From the NCBI GenBank assembly GCA_036504155.1, contig DASXVQ010000020.1, positions 62,001 through 126,000 on the forward strand: a stretch of DNA of 64,000 nt, read 5' to 3'. Under the pieces are notes generated by a model, which was not told the origin of the DNA, made no database searches, and saw nothing but the letters and a program-made list of their open reading frames with translations. Shown here one piece after another: positions 1 to 8,268 of this stretch (positions within the stretch are counted from its first letter, which is position 1; each line of letters starts with the position of its first letter). The translations under genes and the position numbers were made by a program. The stretch comes from JACRCT01 sp036504155. Lineage in GTDB: Bacteria; Myxococcota; Myxococcia; Myxococcales; UBA5297.

Positions 1-1661
1 GTCTGCACGCCCAGCTTCTCGTTGCCGCGGATGTCGAAGGGCTGCATGGGCTGGGTGTAGAGCTGCTCGGCGCTGGGCGCCTTGTAGCTCGAGCCGTAGA
101 GCAGCTTGAGGCTGTAGGAGCCGTCCTCGGGGGCGTAGACGCCGGCCAGGCGCGGGCTGAGGTGGCTGCCGTAGACGTTGTGGTAGTCCAGCCGCGCGCC
201 GCCGGTCAGCCCCAGGCCCGGGGTGATCTGCCAGAGGGCCTGCAGGAACGCGCCGGCGTTGAAGAACGTCTTGCTCTTCCCCGACTGGTCGCCCGGGATG
301 ACCGTCCCCGCCGAGCGCAGCACCGACCCGTCGTAGGCCAGCACGTCCTCGGTGAGCAGCGTGTCGTAGGCCTGGAGCTGGTGCTGCTCGTGTTGGAAGT
401 CGGCTCCGACGGACAGCGAGAGCGGGTCGACGATCTGCCACTGCGCCTCGAGCGCCACCTCGGCGCCCTCGGTGCGCACCCGGCGCAGGAGCACGCTGCC
501 CGGCTGCCCCAGGTCGATGCGCTCGCGGGCCGACGGCGCCGAATCGAAGTACGAGCCGGTCAGCCGCAGCTTGACCTTCTCGAACTCGCGGTCCCACGCC
601 AGCCGGTAGGTCTGGTTGAGCAGGGCGATGCGCGTGCCGTGGGTGAGCGGCGCGTAGTCCTGGAACTCGCCGCCGGTCTCCAGGTTCTGCAGGGAGGCCA
701 GCGCCGAGACCCGCCCCAGGCCCGAGTCGGCCTTGCCGTAGGCCGCCTTGGCGAAGACGCTCTTGGGGCGCGACACGTCGCCGCGGCTGTTGTCGGGGTT
801 CTCCAGACCGCGCGCGAGCAGGGGGCTGGAGCGCGGCAGCGCCAGGTTCGAGCGGTCGAGGACCAGGGCGTTGGCCGCCACCAGCACCTCGCCCTTCTCG
901 CTGGCCGCCGACATCATCAGGCCGCCGCCGCCGGCCAGCCGGTCGTTGACGTTGCCCAGGGTCCCGGAAAGGCGCACGCCCTCCGCCGCCGCGCCCGACT
1001 TGGTGATGATGTTGATGACGCCCAGGAAGGCGTTGGCGCCGTAGAGCGCCGAGCCGGGGCCGCGGATGACCTCGATGCGCTCGACGGCCTGCAGCGGGAT
1101 GAGCTCCTCGCCGAAGAAGTTGCCGGTGCTGGGGTGGAAGTTGATGGGCTGCCCGTCGATCATCAGCTTGAGGATGGACCCGCTGGCCCGCGCGCCGCCG
1201 TTGATGCCGCGGATGCCGACGTTGTGGGTGGACAGGTCGTAGACGTCGTAGAAGCCGGGGACGGTGCGCAGCGCGTCGGCCAGGCTGGTGTAGCCGCGCG
1301 CCTGCAGCTCCTCGCCCCTGATGACGGTGACCACCGCCGGCACCTGGGTGACGCGCTGGGCGATCTTGGTGCCGGAGATCACGAGCTGGTCGAGCTGGGT
1401 CTCGAACTCGAAGATCGACTCGGCCAGGGTCGAGGGCTCCTCGGCGGCCGGCACCGCGGCGGGCGTCGGGGCCGGAGTCGCCGGCTCCACCGCGGGCGTC
1501 GTCGCCGGGTCGGCGGCGGGAGCGGGTTCGGCGGGCTTGGCGGCGGGAGCGGGCTGCAGCGCCGGCGCCTTCTCGCCCTCGGGCGCGGGCTCGGCCGCCG
1601 AAGCGGAGGTCGCGCCGAGGAGAGCCCAGGTCAGCAGAACGGCGAAGGAAGACTTCAACAC
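1..1661 (-). CDS. TonB-dependent outer-membrane receptor (partial, 3' end outside window)
   Basis: Outer-membrane beta-barrel receptor that would import a ligand using TonB energy. About 553 codons are visible and the C-terminus runs off the left edge. A GTG start at 1661 opens a signal peptide (hydrophobic core, then Ala-Ser-Ala), followed by an Ala/Pro-rich spacer of about 50 residues. Next comes a plug domain with typical motifs (VPAVVTVI, GIRGINGG, VERIEVIRGPGSALYGANAF, GVINIITKSG). The barrel follows, with SYKAPSAEQLY near the edge. A TTG at 1658 is an alternative start. The gene is followed upstream, on the same strand, by two substrate-binding protein genes with gaps of about 250 bases, so they may be separate transcripts. 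The ligand cannot be told from sequence. Confidence 0.9.
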   Translation of the reverse strand, partial: MLKSSFAVLLTWALLGATSASAAEPAPEGEKAPALQPAPAAKPAEPAPAADPATTPAVEPATPAPTPAAVPAAEEPSTLAESIFEFETQLDQLVISGTKIAQRVTQVPAVVTVIRGEELQARGYTSLADALRTVPGFYDVYDLSTHNVGIRGINGGARASGSILKLMIDGQPINFHPSTGNFFGEELIPLQAVERIEVIRGPGSALYGANAFLGVINIITKSGAAAEGVRLSGTLGNVNDRLAGGGGLMMSAASEKGEVLVAANALVLDRSNLALPRSSPLLARGLENPDNSRGDVSRPKSVFAKAAYGKADSGLGRVSALASLQNLETGGEFQDYAPLTHGTRIALLNQTYRLAWDREFEKVKLRLTGSYFDSAPSARERIDLGQPGSVLLRRVRTEGAEVALEAQWQIVDPLSLSVGADFQHEQHQLQAYDTLLTEDVLAYDGSVLRSAGTVIPGDQSGKSKTFFNAGAFLQALWQITPGLGLTGGARLDYHNVYGSHLSPRLAGVYAPEDGSYSLKLLYGSSYKAPSAEQLYTQPMQPFDIRGNEKLGVQ

Positions 1662-1732
1662 GGCCCCCAATCCAAGTCCCCCCAGGCAGGCAGGCGTGTT
1701 TCGGCTGCGAGTCGGAGTGGAGCGTACAGCGG

Positions 1733-1747
1733 GTCCTACTTTAGGAC
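1733..1747. promoter_or_regulatory. 15-bp palindrome upstream of the TonB receptor
   Basis: GTCCTA-CTT-TAGGAC is a perfect 6-bp dyad around 3 bases. It lies about 72 bases upstream of the receptor start in an AT-richer stretch. Position and symmetry suit an operator, but no known regulator consensus was recognised. A direct repeat of gagaatccat (1813-1822 and 1825-1834) lies further upstream. Confidence 0.35.
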
Positions 1748-1909
1748 AAAAATGCAGCCAGGGCGAAAAGTTATGGCCCTGCGGTTCCCTCTGGCCGGTC
1801 GGATGTCCACTAGAGAATCCATTGGAGAATCCATCGCTCGCGTCGGTTGGGTGCCATCTCTGGTTCATAGAGTTCGCGAGCCTCGACCCGTCGAGGCGTC
1901 GGTTGGAGT

Positions 1910-3124
1910 TCAGCGGACGATCTCGCTCGCCTTCACGGACCAGAAGCCCACTTTCTTCAGGCTCACGTCCCCGTTGGCGTCGAAGTCGATGGGGCCCGAG
2001 GCGCCCTCGTAGTCGATGTCCTCTCCTGCGCGGACCTTCTCGAGGCCCTTGCCCAGCTCGTCCCAGCCGATCCGCACGCCCGGAGGCGAGGCGACCTCGA
2101 AGAGCGCGGCGCGGATCTGGTCGCCGTTCGGCTCGGCGCCGGCGAGCGTCCAGGCGCGCTCGATGGCCAGGGCCATCACCGCCATGGCGTCGTAGTAGTA
2201 GAAGGCCGACTGCGCCGGGGCCCCGCCCATCGAGTCGGAGTACCTGGCGGTGAAGCTGCCGTCGAAGTCCCCGGAGATTCCGCTGACGCCGGTGGCGCCC
2301 TCCAGCGCCCCGGCCGGGACCCCGTTGACGAAGACCTCGGTCATCAGCATCGGCGCCAGGTAGATGCGGCCCGTGCCCCCGAGCAGCTTCCAGTCGTTGA
2401 TCAGGCGCACCCCGGTGATCGGGTCGGTCGCCAGGAGCAGCGATTCGGGCTTGAGCGCGAGGATGCCCTTGAGCGTGTCGCGGTAGTCGCGTTGCCCCTC
2501 CTGCACCGAGACCGGTCCGGCCACGCCCACCGAATACAGCGCGCCGCCGACTTCGCGGTAGGCGACCGACGCGTAGCTGGCGAAGAGCGTCCCCAGCTCG
2601 TTGGGGACGTAGAGCACGCTGCACGAGTGCACGCCGTCCTCGGAGATGCGCCGGGCGAGCGCGGTGGCCGTCACCGCCGTGGAAGGGCAGGTGCGGAAGA
2701 AGTAGCCTCCGTCGTCGATGGTGGTGAAGCGGGGCGAGGTGATGCCCCCGGAGATCTGGACCAGCTTCTTCTGCCGGGCCAGCTCCACCAGCTTCTCCGC
2801 GACGTCCTCCTCCTCCGGCCCGATGATGCCCTTGACCTCGTACTCCTCCAGCAGCTTCTTGGCCGCCTCGATGCCGCTCTTGGGGTCCGAGCGCGTGTCC
2901 TTGACCACCAGGGTGATCGGCTTGCCGCCGAGCCCTCCGGCCAGGTTGACCTTCTCCGCCGCCAGCAGCGCCGCGGCCTCGGCGTGACCGCCCGAGTCGG
3001 CCAGCGCGCCGGTCCGGGGAAGGAGCAGCCCGATTTGCAGCCCCTCGTCGACCTTCTCGGAGCAGGCAGGGGCGGCGCAGAGCGGCACCAGCAGCCAGGC
3101 GAGCGAGAGCGCAATCCGGTTCAT
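1910..3124 (-). CDS. ABC-type branched-chain amino acid-like substrate-binding lipoprotein
   Basis: Predicted 404-residue periplasmic binding protein of the Leu/Ile/Val-binding fold (Peripla_BP_6 type). The start is the ATG at 3124, because it gives a lipoprotein signal ending in APAC (Cys21); the frame upstream of it does not look coding. The mature part opens with LQIGLLLPRTGALADSG, the usual first strand of this family, followed by AAEKVNLAGGLGGKPITLV and IGPEEEDVAEKL. Length is normal for the family. No permease or ATPase gene is nearby, so it may work with distant transport genes or as a ligand sensor beside the TonB receptor. The ligand is unknown. Confidence 0.85.
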   Translation of the reverse strand: MNRIALSLAWLLVPLCAAPACSEKVDEGLQIGLLLPRTGALADSGGHAEAAALLAAEKVNLAGGLGGKPITLVVKDTRSDPKSGIEAAKKLLEEYEVKGIIGPEEEDVAEKLVELARQKKLVQISGGITSPRFTTIDDGGYFFRTCPSTAVTATALARRISEDGVHSCSVLYVPNELGTLFASYASVAYREVGGALYSVGVAGPVSVQEGQRDYRDTLKGILALKPESLLLATDPITGVRLINDWKLLGGTGRIYLAPMLMTEVFVNGVPAGALEGATGVSGISGDFDGSFTARYSDSMGGAPAQSAFYYYDAMAVMALAIERAWTLAGAEPNGDQIRAALFEVASPPGVRIGWDELGKGLEKVRAGEDIDYEGASGPIDFDANGDVSLKKVGFWSVKASEIVR

Positions 3125-3392
3125 GTTCGTTCGCTGGAAGGTCTGGAACGGCCCGGAGTCACCCGAAGCCGTTCGAAGGTTCGTTCTGGAGGTCGCAGTC
3201 CGGTCCGCCGACGCCCTAGGTGCGCGAAAAGCCGGCACTTCGTTGGTCCTCGAAGCCTTGGACGCGGTCGATGCAGTCCGACAGCCAGGTCGAAACATTC
3301 GGCTTCGGACGGAAACGAACGTACGACCTATTTCACCTTGAGGCAATGTCGGGAGGCGGCCCAAGCAGGACCGAACGGGCCCGCGGCCGTCC

Positions 3393-4244
3393 CTACTCGA
3401 AGACCTTGGCGGCGCCGTCGCGGGTGACCTTCACGTTGAGCATGCCGGCGCTCTTGGCGTTGACGTAGACCTGCCCGTCGGGCGCCTCGGGCGCGGCCGC
3501 GCCGCCCGCGAGGAGGCGCTTGCCCGCCTCGGCGGCCCGCCTCCCGCTCTCGGCGTAGCCCGCCTCGATGGCGAGCACCGCGCCGGTCTTCGCCATGCCT
3601 TCGGTGAAGCCGATGAGGCTGACCGCGGAGGCCATGGTGGTGGGGACGAGGACCTTGAAGGTGTCGACGCCGACCACCGTCGAGTCGGGGACCAGCCACA
3701 GGGCGTCGATCTTCGTGACCAGCGAGCGCGCGGCGTCGATGACCTGGCTGCGGTTGGTGACTTCGACCTTGGTGAAGGTCAGCCCGGCGGCCTTGGCGGC
3801 GGCCTCGCACTCGGCGGCCAGCGCCTTGGTGCGGGCGGGGTCGAAGATGAAGCCGATGCGCGCCGCCGCCGGCAGGAAGTTCTTGATGAGCTTCACCTGC
3901 CGGCTCGGGGGCACCAGCATCGGGATGGTCGCGGCGGGCTTGACGGCCCCCAGCTCGCTCTCCGCGGCCAACGTCACCAGCACGGGCACGCCGGGGTTGG
4001 CGGCGAGCACCGCCTTGGCGGCGTCGGGGCCGATGGCGAGCACCAGGCCCGCGCCGGCGATGCCCGCCTTCACGTCCACGCCGGGGGTGGCCATGGAGAC
4101 CAGCTTGCTGGCCGGAATCTCGTTCGTGAAGGCCTGCTCGACCGCCTTGTAGGGCGCGATGTCCGAGCTGCGGACCACCGCCACCTCGACCGCCCAAACG
4201 CCCGAGGGAGCCAAAACCAGCACAGCCAGCAGCAGCGCCTTCAC
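3393..4244 (-). CDS. ABC_sub_bind (PF04392)-like periplasmic substrate-binding protein
   Basis: Exported 283-residue protein. I chose the GTG at 4244 because a signal peptide starts there (VKALLLAVLVLAPSGVWA, cleavage near Ala18); the frame stays open further upstream but is not signal-like. The mature protein has alternating Rossmann-like strands typical of the PF04392 (ABC_sub_bind) family, such as VEVAVVRSSDIAPYKAVEQAF near the N-terminus, IGFIFDPARTKALAAEC and DALWLVPDSTVVG. Relatives are often found near TonB receptors or sensor kinases without transporter subunits, as here. Family assignment is by eye; the ligand is unknown. Confidence 0.7.
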   Translation of the reverse strand: MKALLLAVLVLAPSGVWAVEVAVVRSSDIAPYKAVEQAFTNEIPASKLVSMATPGVDVKAGIAGAGLVLAIGPDAAKAVLAANPGVPVLVTLAAESELGAVKPAATIPMLVPPSRQVKLIKNFLPAAARIGFIFDPARTKALAAECEAAAKAAGLTFTKVEVTNRSQVIDAARSLVTKIDALWLVPDSTVVGVDTFKVLVPTTMASAVSLIGFTEGMAKTGAVLAIEAGYAESGRRAAEAGKRLLAGGAAAPEAPDGQVYVNAKSAGMLNVKVTRDGAAKVFE

Positions 4245-4589
4245 TGCTGCAAACCCCCGGGATCCCCGGAGATTGCCCGTGGACCCCGCGGGGGGCTGGC
4301 CGGAATGGCTGTCGCGGTGAGGCAGGGGCATCGGCAGGGGCCTGCGGTCGAAGGTGGGACGATTATCACCAGTTCAGGGGACGCGAGACAAGCGAGAGTT
4401 CATGGTCGCCTCTTCCGGCCCTTTTCACCCTGCGTCTCCAAACTCCTACCCCGAGACCCACCTCCCGCCTCGCCTCTCGGGGGGCTCGGACGGGTCCGAA
4501 TCCCGGATGCAAGGTCCGAGATTTGGCTCTCGCTCGGGCAATCGCGCTCGCCGGGTCGGCGCTCCCACGAAGGAGTGGACGGTCGGCCC
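4245..4589. other. Gene-free stretch between the sigma factor and the substrate-binding protein
   Basis: No convincing coding frame, RNA gene or hairpin with a T-tract is seen. It must contain the promoter of the minus-strand substrate-binding protein and the 3' end of the long chemosensory operon transcript. Confidence 0.5.
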
Positions 4590-5396
4590 CTACTCCTTCT
4601 TCAGCATCCGGCCCAGGCTCCCGGGCAGCTCGTCGCGCACCAGCCGCACCAGGCTGTCGACCTCGAGGTCCTGCAGCTTGAGCCGCGCGGCCAGGCCTTC
4701 GCGCACCTGCGCCTCGATGGCCTCCCGGGCGCGGGCGACCCAGCGCGCCGCGGTGGAGCGGTGCGTCCGGTAGATGCGCGCCAGCTGGTCGATGGACATG
4801 CCCTCCAGGGCGTTGAGCCGCAGCGCCGTCCGCTCGCGCACCGGGAGCGCGGCGACCGCCTCCTCCAGCGCCGCGCGGAAGGCCGCCCGGCACTCGGCGC
4901 GGGCCCGCTTGAGGTCGGGCGCGGTGCCGTCGGCGAGGACGGCGTCGGCCAGCTCGTCGAGCGCCGCCCGCGGGTGCTCGCGGCGCTTGAGGTGGCCGTA
5001 CTCCTGGGCGGCGACCGCCCGCAGCCAGCCCTTGAGGCTCCCCCGCCCCGAGAAGTGCACCAGCCGCGAGCGACGCCCGGCGCCGGGCGCGAACAGCTCG
5101 ATGCGCACGCGCTGCCCGACCTCGCTCACCTCGTCGCGGGTGGCCCCGAGCCGCCCCAGGGCGACCGCCACCTCGGGCAGCAGCCTGCGCTCGAACGCCT
5201 CGAGCGCGGTCCGCTCACCGGCCAGGCAGGCCTGGGCCAGGACGTAGCCCTCGACGTCCCCGGGGCCGCCGGGCTCCAGCGTGGACTCGCTCAGCACCTT
5301 CTCGAGCCAACGCTCGGCCATCGGGACGGCAGGCCAGGCTTCGCGCGCCCGCTGCGCCATCGCGGCGATGTCCGAGGCCAGGGGCGCACGCGCCAT
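4590..5396 (-). CDS. Sigma-70 family RNA polymerase sigma factor, Myxococcales-type
   Basis: Predicted 268-residue sigma factor that would direct RNA polymerase to a private promoter set. Region 2-like sequence is around residues 90-135 (GSLKGWLRAVAAQEYGHLKR). Region 4 is around 180-225, with LPVRERTALRLNALEGMSID and a helix-turn-helix RIYRTHRSTAARWVARAREAI. The tail ends SLGRMLKKE. It resembles the Myxococcales sigma family whose genes are usually followed by a zinc-finger protein kinase. Here no kinase follows; a kinase of that architecture lies at 18592-21561. It sits 32 bases after a KAS III gene, so it is probably the last gene of the chemosensory operon. Start is ATG 5396. Confidence 0.85.
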   Translation of the reverse strand: MARAPLASDIAAMAQRAREAWPAVPMAERWLEKVLSESTLEPGGPGDVEGYVLAQACLAGERTALEAFERRLLPEVAVALGRLGATRDEVSEVGQRVRIELFAPGAGRRSRLVHFSGRGSLKGWLRAVAAQEYGHLKRREHPRAALDELADAVLADGTAPDLKRARAECRAAFRAALEEAVAALPVRERTALRLNALEGMSIDQLARIYRTHRSTAARWVARAREAIEAQVREGLAARLKLQDLEVDSLVRLVRDELPGSLGRMLKKE

Positions 5397-5428
5397 GCCG
5401 GGTAGCAGACAGGGAACGACCTGCTTCG

Positions 5429-6571
5429 TCAATCCGCGCGCAGCGCCCCCGCGGCCCGGCCGGAGCCCGCCTCCGGCGCCCCTTCCGCCACCGCGTCGCC
5501 GGCCTCGGCCCGCTCGGGCACCCGGTAGAAGAATGCGCCGTACAGCCCGCCGACGCCGGCGGTGGCGCTGAGGATGTTCATCCCCGGCCGCAGGCGCCGC
5601 TCCTGCGCCAGGGTCCACAGCGCCATGGGGACGGTGGCCCCGGAGACGTTGCCGTAGCGCGCCTGGGCGCCGAGGTAGACCCGGTCCGACTCGATCTCGA
5701 GCTGCCGCGCCAGCTCCAGGGCGATGGCGTTGCCGGTCTGGTGGGGCACGAAGAGGTCGACCTCGGCCCGCGAGACCCCGACCGCCGCCAGGGTCTCCTC
5801 GCAGGCCCGGCCCATGTCGCGCAGGGCGCGCTCCTTGACCGCCTTGGCGTCCATGAACAGCTCCCAGTCCGCGCTCACCCCCAGCAGGTCCAGGAACGCC
5901 GGGTCCTGGCGGTTGACCACGTGCAGGAGCCCCTCGGCCCGGCCGCTGCGGCCGCGGGCGAGCACCACGCAGGCCGCGCCGTCGCCGAAGGTGGCGAAGG
6001 GGACGAGGTTGGGCTCGCGGCGCAGGAAGCGCGACATCGTCTCGGCGTGCGCGACCAGCACGTGGCGCATCGCCGGGTCGGACCGCAGCAGCTGCCGGCC
6101 CAGCTGCAGCCCGAGGTTGAAGCCGCCGCAGCCGGCGTGCAGCGGGACGGCCATGGCCTGGCTGGCGTCCCCGGTCAGGCGCCGCTTGGCCAGGGTGAGC
6201 GCGTCGGGGGCCTGCACCGGGCCGGAGACGGTGCTCATGACCCAGGCGTCGACCCGCACCGCCTCGACGCCGGCGTCGGCCAGGGCCCGCGCCATCGCCT
6301 CGGCCGCCAGGTCCACCGTGGTGGTCTTCGGGCGCTGGGTGGCGTCGGGCGGGAAGGGCGCCACGTGGTAGCGCTCGCAGAAGCCCATCTTGCGCTCGAT
6401 GAAGTAGCGCGCCGGCGTCATCCCCGGGTCCAGGCAGCGCAGCGCCTGGTAGTCCTCGCTGGCCTCGATGCGCTCCGTCGCCAACCCGCGCAGCCCGCTC
6501 AGCTGGGCGTTGGTCACCTTGTGGGCCGGCACCGCACCGCCAAAACCGGCGAACACCACGCTGTCCGTCAT
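5429..6571 (-). CDS. 3-oxoacyl-ACP synthase III-like ketosynthase (KAS III), complete triad
   Basis: Predicted 380-residue FabH/thiolase-fold condensing enzyme that would join an acyl starter to a malonyl- or acyl-thioester. The full catalytic set is present: Cys148 in HAGCGGFN, His277 in VPHQTGN and Asn308 in YGNVSG. The start is ATG 6571, which has a GGGGAGG ribosome site six bases upstream; a start six codons earlier lacks one. It is longer than housekeeping FabH (about 320 residues), as in specialised-metabolite ketosynthases. It lies downstream of a CheY-like gene and upstream of a sigma factor, in the same array as a ThDP enzyme and a second KAS III. The substrate is unknown. Confidence 0.88.
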   Translation of the reverse strand: MTDSVVFAGFGGAVPAHKVTNAQLSGLRGLATERIEASEDYQALRCLDPGMTPARYFIERKMGFCERYHVAPFPPDATQRPKTTTVDLAAEAMARALADAGVEAVRVDAWVMSTVSGPVQAPDALTLAKRRLTGDASQAMAVPLHAGCGGFNLGLQLGRQLLRSDPAMRHVLVAHAETMSRFLRREPNLVPFATFGDGAACVVLARGRSGRAEGLLHVVNRQDPAFLDLLGVSADWELFMDAKAVKERALRDMGRACEETLAAVGVSRAEVDLFVPHQTGNAIALELARQLEIESDRVYLGAQARYGNVSGATVPMALWTLAQERRLRPGMNILSATAGVGGLYGAFFYRVPERAEAGDAVAEGAPEAGSGRAAGALRAD

Positions 6572-6598
6572 GGTCGACCTCCCCGACACGGGTTTGCC

Positions 6599-7033
6599 TC
6601 AGCTCGCCTCTGGCTCCGCCCCGGCCGGCAACGCCGGCGCGCCCGGCCGCCCCCCGCCGGCCTCGCCCAGCAGCGGCAGGACCCGGCGCAGCAGCTCGGA
6701 GAGCTGCTCGAGCGTGAAGGGCTTCTTGATGAAGGAGCTCGCCCCGAGCTGGAGCGCCTCGCGGATCTTCCCTTCCTGGTCCTCGGTGGTGGAGACCGTG
6801 ACGTGCGTCCCCCACTCCGGGCGCCTCTTGAGCTCCGCCAGGAATTGCAGCCCGTCCATCCGCGGCATGTTCAGGTCGAGGATGATCAGGTCGACCGGCC
6901 CCTGCTCGTCGAGCCGACGCAAGCCCTCCAGCCCGTCTCGGGCCTCGAGGAGCGTGCAGCCCGCCACCTTCTTGAGGGCCGTGCGGTAGATCTGGTGGAC
7001 GAAGCCCGCGTCGTCGATCGCGAGGACCTTCAT
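6599..7033 (-). CDS. CheY-like single-domain response regulator
   Basis: 144-residue receiver domain with no output domain. Acidic residues Asp7/Asp8 (LAIDDA), phospho-acceptor Asp53 (ILDLNMPRMDG), the conserved Thr in VSTTED and Lys in FIKKPF are all present. The last 20 residues are a Gly/Pro/Ala-rich tail. It is the obvious phosphate acceptor for the CheA encoded upstream in the same operon, since that CheA has no fused receiver. It is placed between two KAS III genes with gaps of 66 and 27 bases, which suggests its output could concern the enzymes or another partner rather than a flagellar motor (no motor genes are in view). Confidence 0.92.
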   Translation of the reverse strand: MKVLAIDDAGFVHQIYRTALKKVAGCTLLEARDGLEGLRRLDEQGPVDLIILDLNMPRMDGLQFLAELKRRPEWGTHVTVSTTEDQEGKIREALQLGASSFIKKPFTLEQLSELLRRVLPLLGEAGGGRPGAPALPAGAEPEAS

Positions 7034-7099
7034 GGTGAGCCTCCGCTGCCGCTGCCACTGCCGCTGCCTTGCCTGCGCCGTGCTGCCCGGGACTTCTCT

Positions 7100-8248
7100 T
7101 CAGGGCTCGGGGACGCCCGGCTCGGGCACCGGCCCGAGCTTCACGTCGCCCCAGCGGACGACCATCGCCCCGGCGCTGGAGACGCTGCCGATGGCGTAGA
7201 GGAGCACCCGGTCGCCGCGGCGGATCTTCCCGGCGCTGGCGGCGTGGAAGAGGTTGGCGGGCATCAGCACCGGGCCGATGTTGGCGTAGGCCGGGTGCAG
7301 GTCGATGGTCTGCGACTTGTCGAAGCCCAGCACCCGCGCGGCGAAGTCGGCGTACCAGGCGGTGGGGGTGGTCACGACCAGGAAGTCGATCTCCTTGCGG
7401 GTCAGGCCGGCGGCCTTGAGCGCCCCGTCGGTGCAGCGGCGCAGGTAGGGCTCGGCCGTGTCGCGCAGCGCCGCGCCGCCCTTCTTGTTCGTGCGCAGCC
7501 GGAAGGGCTTGCCGTCGTTGGGCTCGGGGGCGATCGCCACGTAGAGCGCGTCGATGGTGTCGGCGGTGTGCACGCTGTGGGCGCCGAGGATCCCCTGGCC
7601 CGGCTCGCACGGCCCGAGCAGGAAGGCCACCGCGCCGTCGCCCGAGCTCCAGGAGAGCGTGTCGGCGAGGTCCATGTTGCGCGAGTAGGTGCAGGAGACC
7701 ACCACCAGCACCCGCCGGTACTCGCCCGAGCGCACGAAGGCCGCCGCGGTCTGCAGCCCGAGCAGGGCGCTGGCGCAGTTGGATTCCAGGTTGAAGGCCG
7801 CGCCGCGCAGGCCCAGCTCGCGCGCCAGGTACACCGCGTCGCCGCAGCCGATGGGCGTGGGCAGCAGCGCCGAGACCAGCGCCAGGTCCACGTCCGAGGC
7901 CGTCATCTTCGCCGCCGCCAGCGCCGCCCGCGCCGCCTGCGCGCCCAGCGTCACCGAGCTCTCCCCCGGCCCCAGCACCCGCCGCGCCACCGTCCCGCGG
8001 AACGGGTCGTTGAGGTAGGGCGCCATGGCCTCCGCGAAGATCCGCCCGGGGGCGTCCGCCGGCGGCGGCTGCCACAGCTTGGCGAGCGAGCGCGAGGCCT
8101 CGTTGGCGACCAGGTCCGGCTGCTGGCGCTTGAACCACTCGGTGGTGCGCTCGTAGCGCGGGAAGGCCACCGCCATCGCCAGGATGTCCGCCCCGGCCAG
8201 GTTCGTCGTCGTCGTCGTCGTCTTGTTCGCCGTCGTCATCGTCGTCAT
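7100..8248 (-). CDS. KAS III-like ketosynthase lacking the catalytic histidine
   Basis: Predicted 382-residue condensing-enzyme fold. The active-site Cys158 (LESNCASALLG) and Asn323 (AYANIG) are present. Where the catalytic His should be, at about residue 293, the sequence reads VVTTPTAWY, so the Cys-His-Asn triad is incomplete. It may be a non-decarboxylating acyltransferase-type member, a partner subunit of the complete KAS III at 5429-6571, or use another residue (His318 is close to Asn323). The start ATG 8248 has AAGGAGC upstream. The N-terminus is a poly-Thr run encoded by ACG triplets. The ThDP enzyme stop is only 20 bases upstream, which supports co-transcription. Confidence 0.85.
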   Translation of the reverse strand: MTTMTTANKTTTTTTNLAGADILAMAVAFPRYERTTEWFKRQQPDLVANEASRSLAKLWQPPPADAPGRIFAEAMAPYLNDPFRGTVARRVLGPGESSVTLGAQAARAALAAAKMTASDVDLALVSALLPTPIGCGDAVYLARELGLRGAAFNLESNCASALLGLQTAAAFVRSGEYRRVLVVVSCTYSRNMDLADTLSWSSGDGAVAFLLGPCEPGQGILGAHSVHTADTIDALYVAIAPEPNDGKPFRLRTNKKGGAALRDTAEPYLRRCTDGALKAAGLTRKEIDFLVVTTPTAWYADFAARVLGFDKSQTIDLHPAYANIGPVLMPANLFHAASAGKIRRGDRVLLYAIGSVSSAGAMVVRWGDVKLGPVPEPGVPEP

Positions 8249-8268
8249 CGTCGTCGCTCCTTCGCCCC

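Noticed and set aside
1662..1909. Possible cobalamin riboswitch before the TonB receptor
   Set aside because: No B12-box-like conserved segment was found in the 248-base leader.
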